Shown piece by piece: positions 18,732 to 27,376 of a stretch of 64,000 nucleotides of DNA. Under the pieces are notes generated by a model. That model saw nothing but the letters and a program-made list of their open reading frames with translations, searched no databases and was not told where the DNA came from. Positions within the stretch are counted from its first letter, which is position 1; each line of letters starts with the position of its first letter. The stretch spans positions 1-64,000 of the forward strand of contig NZ_FOZX01000009.1 of the NCBI RefSeq assembly GCF_900116135.1, in the 5' to 3' direction. The DNA comes from Saccharopolyspora flava (GTDB lineage Bacteria; Actinomycetota; Actinomycetes; Mycobacteriales; Pseudonocardiaceae). Made by a program: the position numbers and the translations under genes.

Positions 18732-19214
18732 TCACCCCCTGGTGAGGATCTCCTCGGCCGCGCGCAACCCGTCGGCGGTGCCGACCACGACCACCAGGTC
18801 ACCGGAGGCGAAGACGAAGTCCGGCCGCGGTGACGGGTGGACGACGCCGTCGCGGACGACCGCGACGATCGACACCGAGGTGCGGGTGCGCATCTCGGTG
18901 TCGCCCAGCTCGCGTCCCGCGTAGGGCGACCCGGCGAGCACCGGCAGCTGCCAGGTGGTCACGCCGGTGACCTCCCGCTGCTGCTCGGAGAGCTTCGACA
19001 CCAGCTGCGGAGCCCCCAGCAGCCCGGCCAGCGTGCTGGTCTCGGTGCTGGTCAGCTCCACCGAGGCGGCGACCTTGTCCGGGTCCTCGTGGTCGGAGAC
19101 GATCAGCTCGAAGCGGCCGTCCCGGTAGGTGATCACCCCGACGCGGTGACCGGATCCGGTGGTGAAGTCCTGGCGCGTGCCGAGCCCCGGCAGCGGAGTC
19201 ACAGTTACGTCCAC
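18732..19214 (-). CDS. Antiporter regulatory subunit with TrkA-C/RCK_C domain
   Basis: 160 residues. The C-terminal ~75 residues (LPVLAGSPYAGRELGDTEMR and VFASGDLVVVVGTADGL) form an RCK_C/TrkA-C ligand-binding domain; the N-terminal half resembles the KhtT-type regulatory subunit. It probably gates the antiporter encoded 55 bases downstream. GTG 19214 starts seven bases after a TAGAGT -10 (plus-strand 19222-19227), so the mRNA is probably leaderless. Confidence 0.85.
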   Translation of the reverse strand: MDVTVTPLPGLGTRQDFTTGSGHRVGVITYRDGRFELIVSDHEDPDKVAASVELTSTETSTLAGLLGAPQLVSKLSEQQREVTGVTTWQLPVLAGSPYAGRELGDTEMRTRTSVSIVAVVRDGVVHPSPRPDFVFASGDLVVVVGTADGLRAAEEILTRG

Positions 19215-19227
19215 TCTGTCAACTCTA
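19215..19227 (-). promoter_or_regulatory. Leaderless -10 of the antiporter operon
   Basis: Read on the minus strand, TAGAGT (19227 to 19222), seven bases, then the GTG start codon at 19214. No ribosome site is visible. Confidence 0.45.
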
Positions 19228-19409
19228 AAGGTCTGGACCCGTATTCCTTGATCCCCCCGTCCTTTTCGTGATCTCGGTCCGGTTCCGGTCCGCAACCGGG
19301 TGCGATTCCGACCACCGGGTGACCGCCAGGCAGAATGGATGGTTGATTCCGGCGACCGGCCGGGCCGTGTTGGTGATGCGGTGTTCGTGAAGCGGGGAGG
19401 AACGGCGAC

Positions 19410-20132
19410 GTGGCGCAGGCCAGGCTTCGTGGAGTGGTGGCTCTCGACGGACCGTCGGGCACCGGCAAGTCCACGGTGTCGAAGAAGTTGGCGGCGGCGC
19501 TCGGCGCGACCTACCTCGACACCGGTGCCATGTACCGCGCGGTGACGCTCGCGGTGCTGCGCGCCGGGGTCGACCCGGCCGACGGCGCCGAGGTGATCCG
19601 GGTGGCCCGCGCGGCCGAGCTGAGCATGGGCACCGACCCGCTGGCCCCGGGCGTGCGGCTCGACGGGGCCGAGGTCGAGGGCGAGATCCGGGGACCCGAG
19701 GTCACCGGCGCGGTCTCGGCGGTCTCCGCCGTTCCCGAGGTCCGGGAGCTGCTGGTGGCGTTGCAGCGGGAGCTGATCGGCCGGGCGATGACCGAGCCGG
19801 GCGGCATGGTCGTCGAGGGTCGCGACATCGGCACCGTCGTGGTGCCCGACGCGGGCCTGAAGGTGTACCTGACGGCCTCCGCCGAGGCGCGGGCCGCGCG
19901 CCGCACCGCCCAGGACGCCTCCGACGGGCGGCGCAGCGACCTGCGCACCACGCACGCCGACGTGCAGCGCCGCGACGCCCTGGACTCCGGGCGCAAGGTC
20001 GCGCCGCTGCGGCAGGCCGACGACGCCGTCGAGCTCGACAGCACCGACCTCGACATCGACGGCGTCCTCGAACAGCTCACCAAGCTCGTGGAATCGCGCG
20101 GGCTCGTGACCGGCGACGGAGGTGCGGCATGA
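19410..20132 (+). CDS. cmk: Cytidylate kinase
   Basis: 240 residues. P-loop GPSGTGKST (~14-22), YLDTGAMYRAVT (~35-46) and VVEGRDIGTVVVPDA (~133-147) are the CMP-kinase signatures. It phosphorylates CMP and dCMP with ATP. GGGGAGGA precedes GTG 19410 by nine bases. Overlaps plsC by four bases; the cmk-plsC-der order is conserved in actinobacteria. Confidence 0.95.
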   Translation: MAQARLRGVVALDGPSGTGKSTVSKKLAAALGATYLDTGAMYRAVTLAVLRAGVDPADGAEVIRVARAAELSMGTDPLAPGVRLDGAEVEGEIRGPEVTGAVSAVSAVPEVRELLVALQRELIGRAMTEPGGMVVEGRDIGTVVVPDAGLKVYLTASAEARAARRTAQDASDGRRSDLRTTHADVQRRDALDSGRKVAPLRQADDAVELDSTDLDIDGVLEQLTKLVESRGLVTGDGGAA

Positions 20133-20800
20133 GCGAGCAGCTGCCCGACGGCTCCTGGCCGTGGCTGCACCGGGTCGGCCAGTGGATCTCGCGCGGACCG
20201 CTGCGGCTGCCGTTCCGGGTGAAGGTCCACCGCGCCGACCGGGTGCCGCGCACCGGTCCGGTCGTGCTGGTGGCCAACCACAGCTCCCTGCTGGACGGCC
20301 CGCTGCTGCTGGGCACGGTGCCGCGCCCGGCGGTGTTCCTGATCAAGCAGGAGATGTTCAAGGGCGCCCTGGGCTGGTTCCTGACCCGCATCGGCCAGAT
20401 CGGCGTCCGCCGCGGCGAACCCGACCGCACCCCGCTGCTCACGGCCGTGCGCGTGCTCAAGGGCGGCGGGCTGGTCGGGGTGTTCCCCGAGGGCACCCGC
20501 GGTTCCGGTGACGTCGACAACGCCGAGCACGGGGCCGCGTGGCTGGCGCGCGCCTCGGGCGCGCAGATCCTGCCGGTCGCCTGCCGGGGCACGCGACGTC
20601 CCGAAGGATCGGGCCGTAGGCTGTTACCCAGGATCGACGTGTTGTTCGGGGAGCCGATTTCCCCGGCGGGCGGCAAGGGCCGCGCCGGGCTGGTGGCGGC
20701 GACCGACACCGTGCGCACCGAACTGGTCGAGCTGATCGCCGAGTTGGATCGGCTGGTCGCCGACCGGACCATTGACGATGTGAGAGGTAAACGAGCGTGA
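20129..20800 (+). CDS. 1-acyl-sn-glycerol-3-phosphate acyltransferase (PlsC-like)
   Basis: 223 residues. Acyltransferase motifs NHSSLLDG (HX4D, ~50-57) and FPEGTRG (~117-123) are intact. It acylates lysophosphatidic acid or a related glycerolipid at the cytoplasmic membrane face. ATGA and GTGA overlaps with cmk and der suggest a single translation-coupled operon. Confidence 0.9.
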   Translation: MSEQLPDGSWPWLHRVGQWISRGPLRLPFRVKVHRADRVPRTGPVVLVANHSSLLDGPLLLGTVPRPAVFLIKQEMFKGALGWFLTRIGQIGVRRGEPDRTPLLTAVRVLKGGGLVGVFPEGTRGSGDVDNAEHGAAWLARASGAQILPVACRGTRRPEGSGRRLLPRIDVLFGEPISPAGGKGRAGLVAATDTVRTELVELIAELDRLVADRTIDDVRGKRA

Positions 20801-22224
20801 CCGACGAGTCGCTGGAGGGCCTGGACGGCACGTGGTCCGACGAGTCCGAGTGGGCGGAGTTCGACGAGGCCGCCGCCGAGGGCGACGAGGCACCGCCGAA
20901 GCCGCAGCCGGTCCTGGCCGTGGTCGGACGCCCCAACGTGGGCAAGTCCACCCTGGTCAACCGGCTTCTGGGACGGCGTGAGGCCGTCGTGCAGGACACT
21001 CCGGGCGTGACCCGGGACCGCGTCGCCTACGACGCGCTGTGGAACGGCCGCCGCTTCACGGTGGTCGACACCGGCGGGTGGGAACCCGACGCCAAGGGGC
21101 TGCAGAGCGCGGTGGCCGCCCAGGCCGAGATGGCCATGCACACCGCTGACGCGATCGTGCTGGTCGTCGACGCCAAGGTCGGCGCGACCGCCACCGAGGA
21201 GGCCGTGGCCCGCGTGCTGCGCCGCTCGAAGCGGCCGGTGATCGTGGTCGCCAACAAGGTCGACGACGAGCGCGGCGTGGCCGACGTGCACTCGCTGTGG
21301 TCGCTGGGGCTGGGCGAGCCGATGCCGGTCAGCGGTCTGCACGGGCGCGGCTCGGGCGACCTGCTGGACAAGGTCCTCGAAGCCCTGCCGGAAACCCCGC
21401 GTGAGGTCTTCGGCGCCACCGGCGGCCCGCGCCGGGTCGCGCTGGTCGGCAAGCCCAATGTGGGCAAGTCCAGCCTGCTCAACAAGCTCACCGGCGAGGA
21501 CCGCTCGGTGGTGCACGACGTCGCGGGCACCACCGTGGACCCGGTCGACTCGCTGGTCGAGCTCGACGGCCAGGTGTGGCGGTTCGTCGACACCGCGGGG
21601 CTGCGCAAGCGGGTCAAGACCGCCAGCGGCACCGAGTACTACGCGTCGCTGCGCACCAAGGCCGCCATCGAGGCCGCCGAGGTCGCGATCGTGCTCGTCG
21701 ACGGCTCCGAGCCGATCAGCGAGCAGGACCTGCGGGTGATCACGATGGTGGTCGAGTCGGGTCGCGCGCTGGTGCTGGCCTACAACAAGTGGGACAAGGT
21801 CGACGAGGACCGCCGCCACCAGCTGGAGAAGGAGATCGACCGCGAGCTGGTGCGGGTGCGCTGGGCCGAGCGGGTCAACGTCTCCGCGCTGACCGGCCGC
21901 TCGGTGGCCAAGCTGGCGCCCCAGCTGCGCACGGCGCTGGACTCCTGGGACACCCGGATCTCCACCGGCCGCCTCAACGGCTGGCTCAACGAGCTCGTCG
22001 CCGCCTACCCGCCGCCGGCGCGCGGCGGACGGCAGCCGAAGATCATGTTCGCCACGCAGGCCCAGACCCGGCCGCCGACGATCGTGCTGTTCACCACCGG
22101 TTTCCTCGAAGCCGGGTACCGGCGGTTCCTGGAGCGCAAGTTCCGCGAGACGTTCGGTTTCGTCGGCAGCCCGGTGCGGATCTCGGTGCGCGTGCGTGAG
22201 CGGAAGGCGAAGGGCAAGCGCTGA
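20797..22224 (+). CDS. der: Ribosome-associated GTPase Der (EngA)
   Basis: 475 residues. Two tandem GTPase domains, each with a G1 motif: GRPNVGKST (~44-52) and GKPNVGKSS (~218-226), with matching G3 (DTGGW, DTAGL) and G4 (NKVDD, NKWDK) motifs. A C-terminal KH-like domain follows (~365-475). Acts in 50S subunit maturation. An acidic ~35-residue extension precedes the first domain. Confidence 0.96.
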   Translation: MTDESLEGLDGTWSDESEWAEFDEAAAEGDEAPPKPQPVLAVVGRPNVGKSTLVNRLLGRREAVVQDTPGVTRDRVAYDALWNGRRFTVVDTGGWEPDAKGLQSAVAAQAEMAMHTADAIVLVVDAKVGATATEEAVARVLRRSKRPVIVVANKVDDERGVADVHSLWSLGLGEPMPVSGLHGRGSGDLLDKVLEALPETPREVFGATGGPRRVALVGKPNVGKSSLLNKLTGEDRSVVHDVAGTTVDPVDSLVELDGQVWRFVDTAGLRKRVKTASGTEYYASLRTKAAIEAAEVAIVLVDGSEPISEQDLRVITMVVESGRALVLAYNKWDKVDEDRRHQLEKEIDRELVRVRWAERVNVSALTGRSVAKLAPQLRTALDSWDTRISTGRLNGWLNELVAAYPPPARGGRQPKIMFATQAQTRPPTIVLFTTGFLEAGYRRFLERKFRETFGFVGSPVRISVRVRERKAKGKR

Positions 22225-22306
22225 ACCGGCGGTCCGTGCGCTGCGGGCCGGTGACCGGAGTTAGTCTGCTGGCGACCCTCGGGAAGCAGCGGAGGTGAAC
22301 CGAGAG

Positions 22307-22984
22307 GTGGCGGCAACCGACGGCGGTGCGCGGATCCGGGTCGTGCTGGCCGACGACGAGCCGATGCTGCGGCGCGGCCTCAAGGTCCTGCTGGAGAGCG
22401 GCGGCACCATCGACGTGGTGGCCGAGGCCGAGGACGGGCGCGGCCTGCTGTCCGAGGTGCGCGCGCACCGCCCGCAGGTCGCCCTGATCGACGTGCAGAT
22501 GCCGGGCACCGGCGGGCTCGCCGCGCTGCAGGACCTGGCGCGGCTGCCCGAGCCGCCCGCGGCCGCGATGCTGACCACCTTCGACCTCGACGACTACGTC
22601 ACCGAGGCGCTGCGCTTCGGCGCCCAGGGCTTCCTGCTCAAGGACGCCGAGCCGGAGGTGCTGGTCCGCGCGGTGCACGACCTGGCCGCCGGTGGCGCGG
22701 TCCTCGACCCGCGGATCACCGCGCGCCTGCTGCCGAGGCTGCGCACCAGCAGCGAGAACGCCCGCGAGCAGAACCTCGTCAACGCCCTGTCCGGACGTGA
22801 GCGGCAGGTGCTGCAGCTGCTCGCCGACGGCCGCTCCAACGCCGACATCGGCAGCCGCCTCGGCCTGACCGAGGCCACCGTCAAGAGCTACGTCTCGACC
22901 GTGCTGAGCAAGCTGGGCGCGCAGAACCGGGTGCAGGCCGCGCTGATCGCCCAGCGCGTCTCCGGCGTCGGGGGTGAGCGGTGA
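22307..22984 (+). CDS. NarL/FixJ-type response regulator
   Basis: 225 residues. Receiver domain with acidic pair LADDEPM (~13-19), phosphoacceptor Asp in ALIDVQMPG (~61-69) and Lys in FLLKDAEP. The C-terminal LuxR helix-turn-helix is SGRERQVLQLLADGRSNADI onward (~163-220). GTG 22307 is preferred because GGAGG sits 11 bases upstream; GTG 22295 would overlap that site. The partner kinase follows with a GTGA overlap. The regulator-first order is less common than kinase-first. Confidence 0.9.
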   Translation: MAATDGGARIRVVLADDEPMLRRGLKVLLESGGTIDVVAEAEDGRGLLSEVRAHRPQVALIDVQMPGTGGLAALQDLARLPEPPAAAMLTTFDLDDYVTEALRFGAQGFLLKDAEPEVLVRAVHDLAAGGAVLDPRITARLLPRLRTSSENAREQNLVNALSGRERQVLQLLADGRSNADIGSRLGLTEATVKSYVSTVLSKLGAQNRVQAALIAQRVSGVGGER

Positions 22985-24066
22985 AGGGCGTGCACTGGCG
23001 GTTCTGGGGCGTGGAGGCCCTGGCCGTCGGGCTGCCCGTGATCGCGGTCCTGGCCGCGCCCGACCCGTTCGGCTACAAGGTCGTCTCCGGCCTGGCCGCG
23101 GCGCTGCTGCTGCCGCTGCGGCACCGCTGGCCGCGGCTGGCCGTGCTGCTGTGCATGCCCGCGATGGCCGGTGGCCTGGGCTGGGCGGTGATCCTGGTGG
23201 CGATGTTCCGCGTCGCCCGGGTGCACCCGCAGGTGCGCGAGCTGGCCGGGTGGGTGCTGCTGACCTGCGTCGTCGCCGTCGCCCCGGTGCTGCTCACCCA
23301 GTCGCTGACGCCGGGCTCGATCCTGCTGACGCTGGCGTTCGTGCTGCTGTCGGCCGGTGCCCCGGCCGCGATCGGGATGCTGGTGGCGCTGCGGGAGCAG
23401 CTCGCCGACAGCCTGCGCCGGCTGGCGGCGGCCGGCGAGGTCGCCGCGCAGGCCAAGGCGGAGGTGGCGCGCGCGGAGGAGCGGGCCCGCATCGCCCGCG
23501 AGATCCACGACGCCGTCGGCCACCACGTCACGCTCATCGCCGTCGAATCCGCCGCGCTCGGCGCGACCACCTCCGAACCGGCGGTGCGCGAGGCCGCCAC
23601 CCGGGTGCGCGGGCTGGCCAAGCAGGCGTTGGACGAGATGCGCTCCACCCTCGGTCTGGGGACCGCGCAGGCCGACGGCCAGGCGCGCACGATCTCCGAC
23701 CTGGTCGGGCAGGCCCGGGCCTCCGGGGTCGAGGTGGAGCTGACCGGGGAGCTGGAGAACCACGAGGTGCCGGGAGCGGTCGAGCGCGCCGCCTACCGGG
23801 TCGTGCAGGAAGCGCTGACCAACGCCTCCAAGCACGCGCCCGGCGCCGGGATCAGGGTGAACCTGAGCAACCGGGCCGACGCGCTGCGCATCGAGGTCAC
23901 CAACGGCGCCCCGGACGGCGCGCGGGAGGCGATCACCGAGCTCTCCGGCGGCGCGGGCCTGGAAGGGCTGTCCGAGCGCATCCGGATGGCCGGCGGCGAG
24001 CTCGACGCCGGCCCCTCCGAGGACGGCGGCTTCCACCTCGTCGCCGTCCTGCCGCAGAAGTCCTAG
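22981..24066 (+). CDS. NarL-type sensor histidine kinase
   Basis: 361 residues. Four to five N-terminal membrane helices (~1-130) with no obvious extracellular sensor domain, then a coiled dimerisation helix with the phosphoacceptor His in IAREIHDAVGHH (~172-183). A degenerate HATPase domain follows (EALTNASKHAPGAGI, GAGLEGLSERI). Typical of HisKA_3 kinases that sense membrane or intramembrane signals. Its stop codon abuts the stop of the convergent S9 peptidase with no base between. Confidence 0.9.
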   Translation: MKGVHWRFWGVEALAVGLPVIAVLAAPDPFGYKVVSGLAAALLLPLRHRWPRLAVLLCMPAMAGGLGWAVILVAMFRVARVHPQVRELAGWVLLTCVVAVAPVLLTQSLTPGSILLTLAFVLLSAGAPAAIGMLVALREQLADSLRRLAAAGEVAAQAKAEVARAEERARIAREIHDAVGHHVTLIAVESAALGATTSEPAVREAATRVRGLAKQALDEMRSTLGLGTAQADGQARTISDLVGQARASGVEVELTGELENHEVPGAVERAAYRVVQEALTNASKHAPGAGIRVNLSNRADALRIEVTNGAPDGAREAITELSGGAGLEGLSERIRMAGGELDAGPSEDGGFHLVAVLPQKS

Positions 24067-26145
24067 CTAGCGGGCCAGGGACTTCTTCAGGAAGTCGACC
24101 TGCATGACCAGCAGGTTCTCGCTGGTGGTCTCGTCGGTGGGCATGTGGCTCACGCCCGCCAGCGGCAGCACCGAGTGCGGGCGGGCCGCCGCCGTCAGCG
24201 CCGCCGAGAGCCGCAGTCCGTGGGCCAGCACCACGTTGTCGTCGACCGTGCCGTGCACGATCAGCATCGGGCGCTCCAGCTTCGCGGCGTCGCGCAGCAG
24301 CGAGTTCGCCTCGTAGACCTCCGGCGAGGTGTTCGGATCGCCCAGGTAGCGCTCGGTGTAGTGGGTGTCGTAGAGCCGCCAGTCCACGACACCGGCGCCG
24401 ACGATCGCGGCGTGGAAGACGTCCGGGCGGCGCAGCACCGCCAGTCCGGCCAGGTAGCCGCCGAACGACCAGCCGCGGATCGCGACCCGGTCCAGGTCCA
24501 GCTCGGGGTGCTCGGCGGCGGCCGCGTGCAGCGCGTCGACCTGGTCCTGCAGCGGCGGCCCGGCCAGGTCCCCGGCGATCGCGCGGTCCCAGTCCGGTCC
24601 GCGCCCCGCCATCCCGCGGCCGTCGGTGACCAGCACCGCGAAGCCCTGGTCGGCGAACCACTGCGAGGTCAGGTAGCCCTGCTGGCGGGCCAGCACCCGC
24701 TGGGCGTGCGGGCCGCCGTAGGGGTCGAGCAGCACCGGCAGCGGACCGTCGTCGGGGGAGTAGCCGCTGGGCAGCAGCAGGGCGCTGCGCAGCTCGCGCT
24801 CGCCGAGCCGCAGCAGCCGGACGTTGAGGTCCAGGCCGTGCTCCTCGGCGTGGTTGTCGATCTCGGCGATCGTCTCACCGCCCCGGCGCACCACCACCCG
24901 GGTGCGCGGCTGGTCCGGGGAACCGGTGGCCACCACCAGCACGTCGCCGCCGCGGGTTCCGGTGTGCACGCCGAACTCGCCGGTCACGCGCTCGTGCCCG
25001 GCGGCGGTGACCCGGTACAGGTGCACCTCGGCCGGGTCGTCCTCGGAACCGGAGACCAGCACGTCGTCGGTGCCGATGTCGATGATGCCGCGCACCTGCA
25101 GCGGCGCGGAGGTCCACGGCCGGTCGCCCACCACCAGGCGGTAGGCGCCCTCGGCGGCGTCGACGCGCACCAGCTCGCCGGACGGCGTCCACGACGGCCA
25201 GCCCGGCTTGATGTCGATCCAGTGCGGGTCGGTGTCCCGGTGGATCTCCTCGGTCGTGCCCGTCTCGGTGTCGACGGCCAGGACCAGCTGGGTGCGCTGG
25301 TCCCGGGTCTGCACCGCCAGCAGCGGCCTGCCGTGCGACGACCAGTGCGCGGTGGCCAGGTACGGGTAGGTGTCGCGGTCCCACTCGATCTCCGCGCGGG
25401 TGCCGTCGAGCGCGATCGCGTGCAGCGACACCTCGGCGTTGGCGGTCCCGGCGGCGGGGTAGCGGGTGGCGACCGGGACGCGGTCGGGGTGGGCGGGATC
25501 GCCCAGGTACCAGTGCCGGACCGGGGACTCGTCGACCCGCGCGACCAGCAGCGACGCGCCGTCCGGGGACCACCAGTAGCCGCGGTGGCGGTCCATCTCC
25601 TCGGCCGCGATGAACTCCGCCGCGCCCCAGGTGATGTTCTCGCCGTCCGGCTCGACCAGGGCCCGGTCGCCGGAGCCGTCCGCGGAGATCACCCGCAGCG
25701 CGCCACCGGACAGGTAGGCGATGCGGGAACCGTCCGGGCTCGGGCGCGGGTCGGCCACCGGCTGCTGGACCGGCAGCTCGCGGGCGTCGCCGGAGGACAC
25801 CTCGACGGCGAACAGGCGGCCGGACAGGGTGAACACGACCAGCCCGCCGTCGCGGTCGGTGCTGTAGCCGGTGATGCCGGTGGCCCGCTCCCGGGCGCGT
25901 TCCCGGCGGGCCTGCTCCTCGGCGCTCACCTGCTCGCCGGCCTGCAGCGTCGCCGGGTCGACCAGCAGCCGTTCGGTGCCCGTGGTGGTCTCCAGCGACC
26001 ACAGGGCGGTGGTGCGGTCGGTTCCGCTGGTCGAGCGCAGGAACAGGACGCGCGCACCGCCTCCGACGACGGTGAAGTTACGAGGCGCGCCCAGGCTGAA
26101 GCCCTGCGTGCGCGCGCTCCGGCGAGGAAACGATGCGGACGACAT
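24067..26145 (-). CDS. S9-family prolyl oligopeptidase / dipeptidyl-peptidase IV-like
   Basis: 692 residues. An N-terminal beta-propeller (DPP IV N-terminal type, ~40-430; YWWSPDGASLLVARVDE is characteristic) is followed by an alpha/beta hydrolase domain. The catalytic Ser is in RGWSFGGYL (~558), Asp in GTVDDNV (~633) and His in GVSHMP (~665). Lacks a signal peptide, so probably cytosolic. ATG 26145 starts the family-like segment. A CAGGCT-like -10 seven bases upstream may make it leaderless. Confidence 0.9.
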   Translation of the reverse strand: MSSASFPRRSARTQGFSLGAPRNFTVVGGGARVLFLRSTSGTDRTTALWSLETTTGTERLLVDPATLQAGEQVSAEEQARRERARERATGITGYSTDRDGGLVVFTLSGRLFAVEVSSGDARELPVQQPVADPRPSPDGSRIAYLSGGALRVISADGSGDRALVEPDGENITWGAAEFIAAEEMDRHRGYWWSPDGASLLVARVDESPVRHWYLGDPAHPDRVPVATRYPAAGTANAEVSLHAIALDGTRAEIEWDRDTYPYLATAHWSSHGRPLLAVQTRDQRTQLVLAVDTETGTTEEIHRDTDPHWIDIKPGWPSWTPSGELVRVDAAEGAYRLVVGDRPWTSAPLQVRGIIDIGTDDVLVSGSEDDPAEVHLYRVTAAGHERVTGEFGVHTGTRGGDVLVVATGSPDQPRTRVVVRRGGETIAEIDNHAEEHGLDLNVRLLRLGERELRSALLLPSGYSPDDGPLPVLLDPYGGPHAQRVLARQQGYLTSQWFADQGFAVLVTDGRGMAGRGPDWDRAIAGDLAGPPLQDQVDALHAAAAEHPELDLDRVAIRGWSFGGYLAGLAVLRRPDVFHAAIVGAGVVDWRLYDTHYTERYLGDPNTSPEVYEANSLLRDAAKLERPMLIVHGTVDDNVVLAHGLRLSAALTAAARPHSVLPLAGVSHMPTDETTSENLLVMQVDFLKKSLAR

Positions 26146-26437
26146 GCGAACCAGCCTGCCATCACGCACACCCCGATGCCGCACCAGGTCGCTTCTCGCC
26201 ACGACCGGATTCCAGCGGAAGTCGGGCCTCCGATTTCCAGGGAAATCCGGTCGCCGATTTCCGGTGAAATCGGGAACCTCGCGGCGGATTTCGCACCGGG
26301 ACGGGGGATTCGCCGGTGTGTTGGGAGGGGGTGCCGAGCGGGACGGCGGGCAGGGTTTCGGTGATCTCGCAAGGCCCGCAGCGGATTCCGGTTCTCCGCG
26401 CGGCGGGCGTCGGCCCCGGAACGGATGAGAACTGCCC
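26146..26437. promoter_or_regulatory. Divergent promoter region with tandem dyads
   Basis: 292 bases between divergently transcribed genes. GATTTCC-AG-GGAAATC (26232-26247) is a perfect palindrome; CCGATTTC-CGGT-GAAATCGG (26254-26273) is an 8-bp perfect dyad. A degenerate third copy is centred near 26214. The centres are ~25 bases apart. It looks like an operator array. Confidence 0.6.
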
Positions 26438-27376
26438 ATGTACCTGTCGATGGTGGTGCCGTGCTTCAACGAGGAGCACGGAGTGCAGCGGCTGCACGAC
26501 GCGCTGGTGGCGGCGCTGTCCGGCGCGACCCAGGACTACGAGGTGATCCTGGTCGACGACGGCAGCACCGACCGCACCCTGGACGAGGCGCGGCGCCTCA
26601 ACGAGCACGACCCCCGGTTCCGGTACGTGTCGCTGAGCCGCAACTTCGGCAAGGAAGCGGCGATGCTGTGCGGGCTCCGGCACGCGCGCGGCGACCGCGT
26701 CGCGCTGCTCGACGCCGACCTGCAGCACCCACCGGCGCTGCTGCCGCGGATGCTGGTGCTGCTCGACACCGGCTACGACCAGGTCGTGGCCCGGCGCAGC
26801 CGCTCCGGCGACCGGGCCTGGCGGACCGCGCTGTCGCGCGCCTACTACCGGCTCGCGCGGCGGTGCCTGGACGTGCGGGTGCAGGACGGTGCCGGGGACT
26901 TCCGGGTGCTGTCGCGTCGCGCGGTCGACGCGCTGCTGTCGCTGCCCGAGCAGCACCGCTTCTCCAAGGGCCTGTTCGCCTGGATCGGCTTCGACACCGG
27001 CTGCGTCACCTACCGCAACGTGCCCCGGGAGACCGGGGACTCGCGGTGGCGGCCGTCTGCGTTGGTCGATCACGGCGTCGACGGGCTGACCTCGTTCAAC
27101 GACCACCCGCTGCGCCCGGCGCTCTACCTCGGCCCGCTCGTGTTCGGTCTCGGCTGCGCCGCTGCCGCGATCGTCGGCTCCCCGCAGCGCTGGGCCGCGG
27201 CGCTGCTCGGGTGCGCCGGGATCGAGATGTTCCTGCTCGGCGTGCTGGGCGAGTACGTCGGGCGCACCTGCGCCGAGGTCCGGCAGCGGCCGCACTACCT
27301 GGTCAAGGAGTCCAGCCCGGCACCGGTCGAGCTGCGCGCGGCGGAGCCGGTGCCGGGACCGGGGCTGGTGTCGTGA
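26438..27376 (+). CDS. GtrB/DPM1-type polyprenyl-phosphate glycosyltransferase
   Basis: 312 residues. GT2 fold: VVPCFNEE (~6-13), VDDGSTD (~39-45), ADLQHP (~98-103) and a C-terminal pair of membrane helices (~222-240, ~252-275). This family transfers a sugar from a nucleotide donor to undecaprenyl or decaprenyl phosphate on the inner membrane face. The next gene begins on its stop codon and carries the matching flippase-like domain, so the two work together. No strong ribosome site is visible. Confidence 0.9.
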   Translation: MYLSMVVPCFNEEHGVQRLHDALVAALSGATQDYEVILVDDGSTDRTLDEARRLNEHDPRFRYVSLSRNFGKEAAMLCGLRHARGDRVALLDADLQHPPALLPRMLVLLDTGYDQVVARRSRSGDRAWRTALSRAYYRLARRCLDVRVQDGAGDFRVLSRRAVDALLSLPEQHRFSKGLFAWIGFDTGCVTYRNVPRETGDSRWRPSALVDHGVDGLTSFNDHPLRPALYLGPLVFGLGCAAAAIVGSPQRWAAALLGCAGIEMFLLGVLGEYVGRTCAEVRQRPHYLVKESSPAPVELRAAEPVPGPGLVS

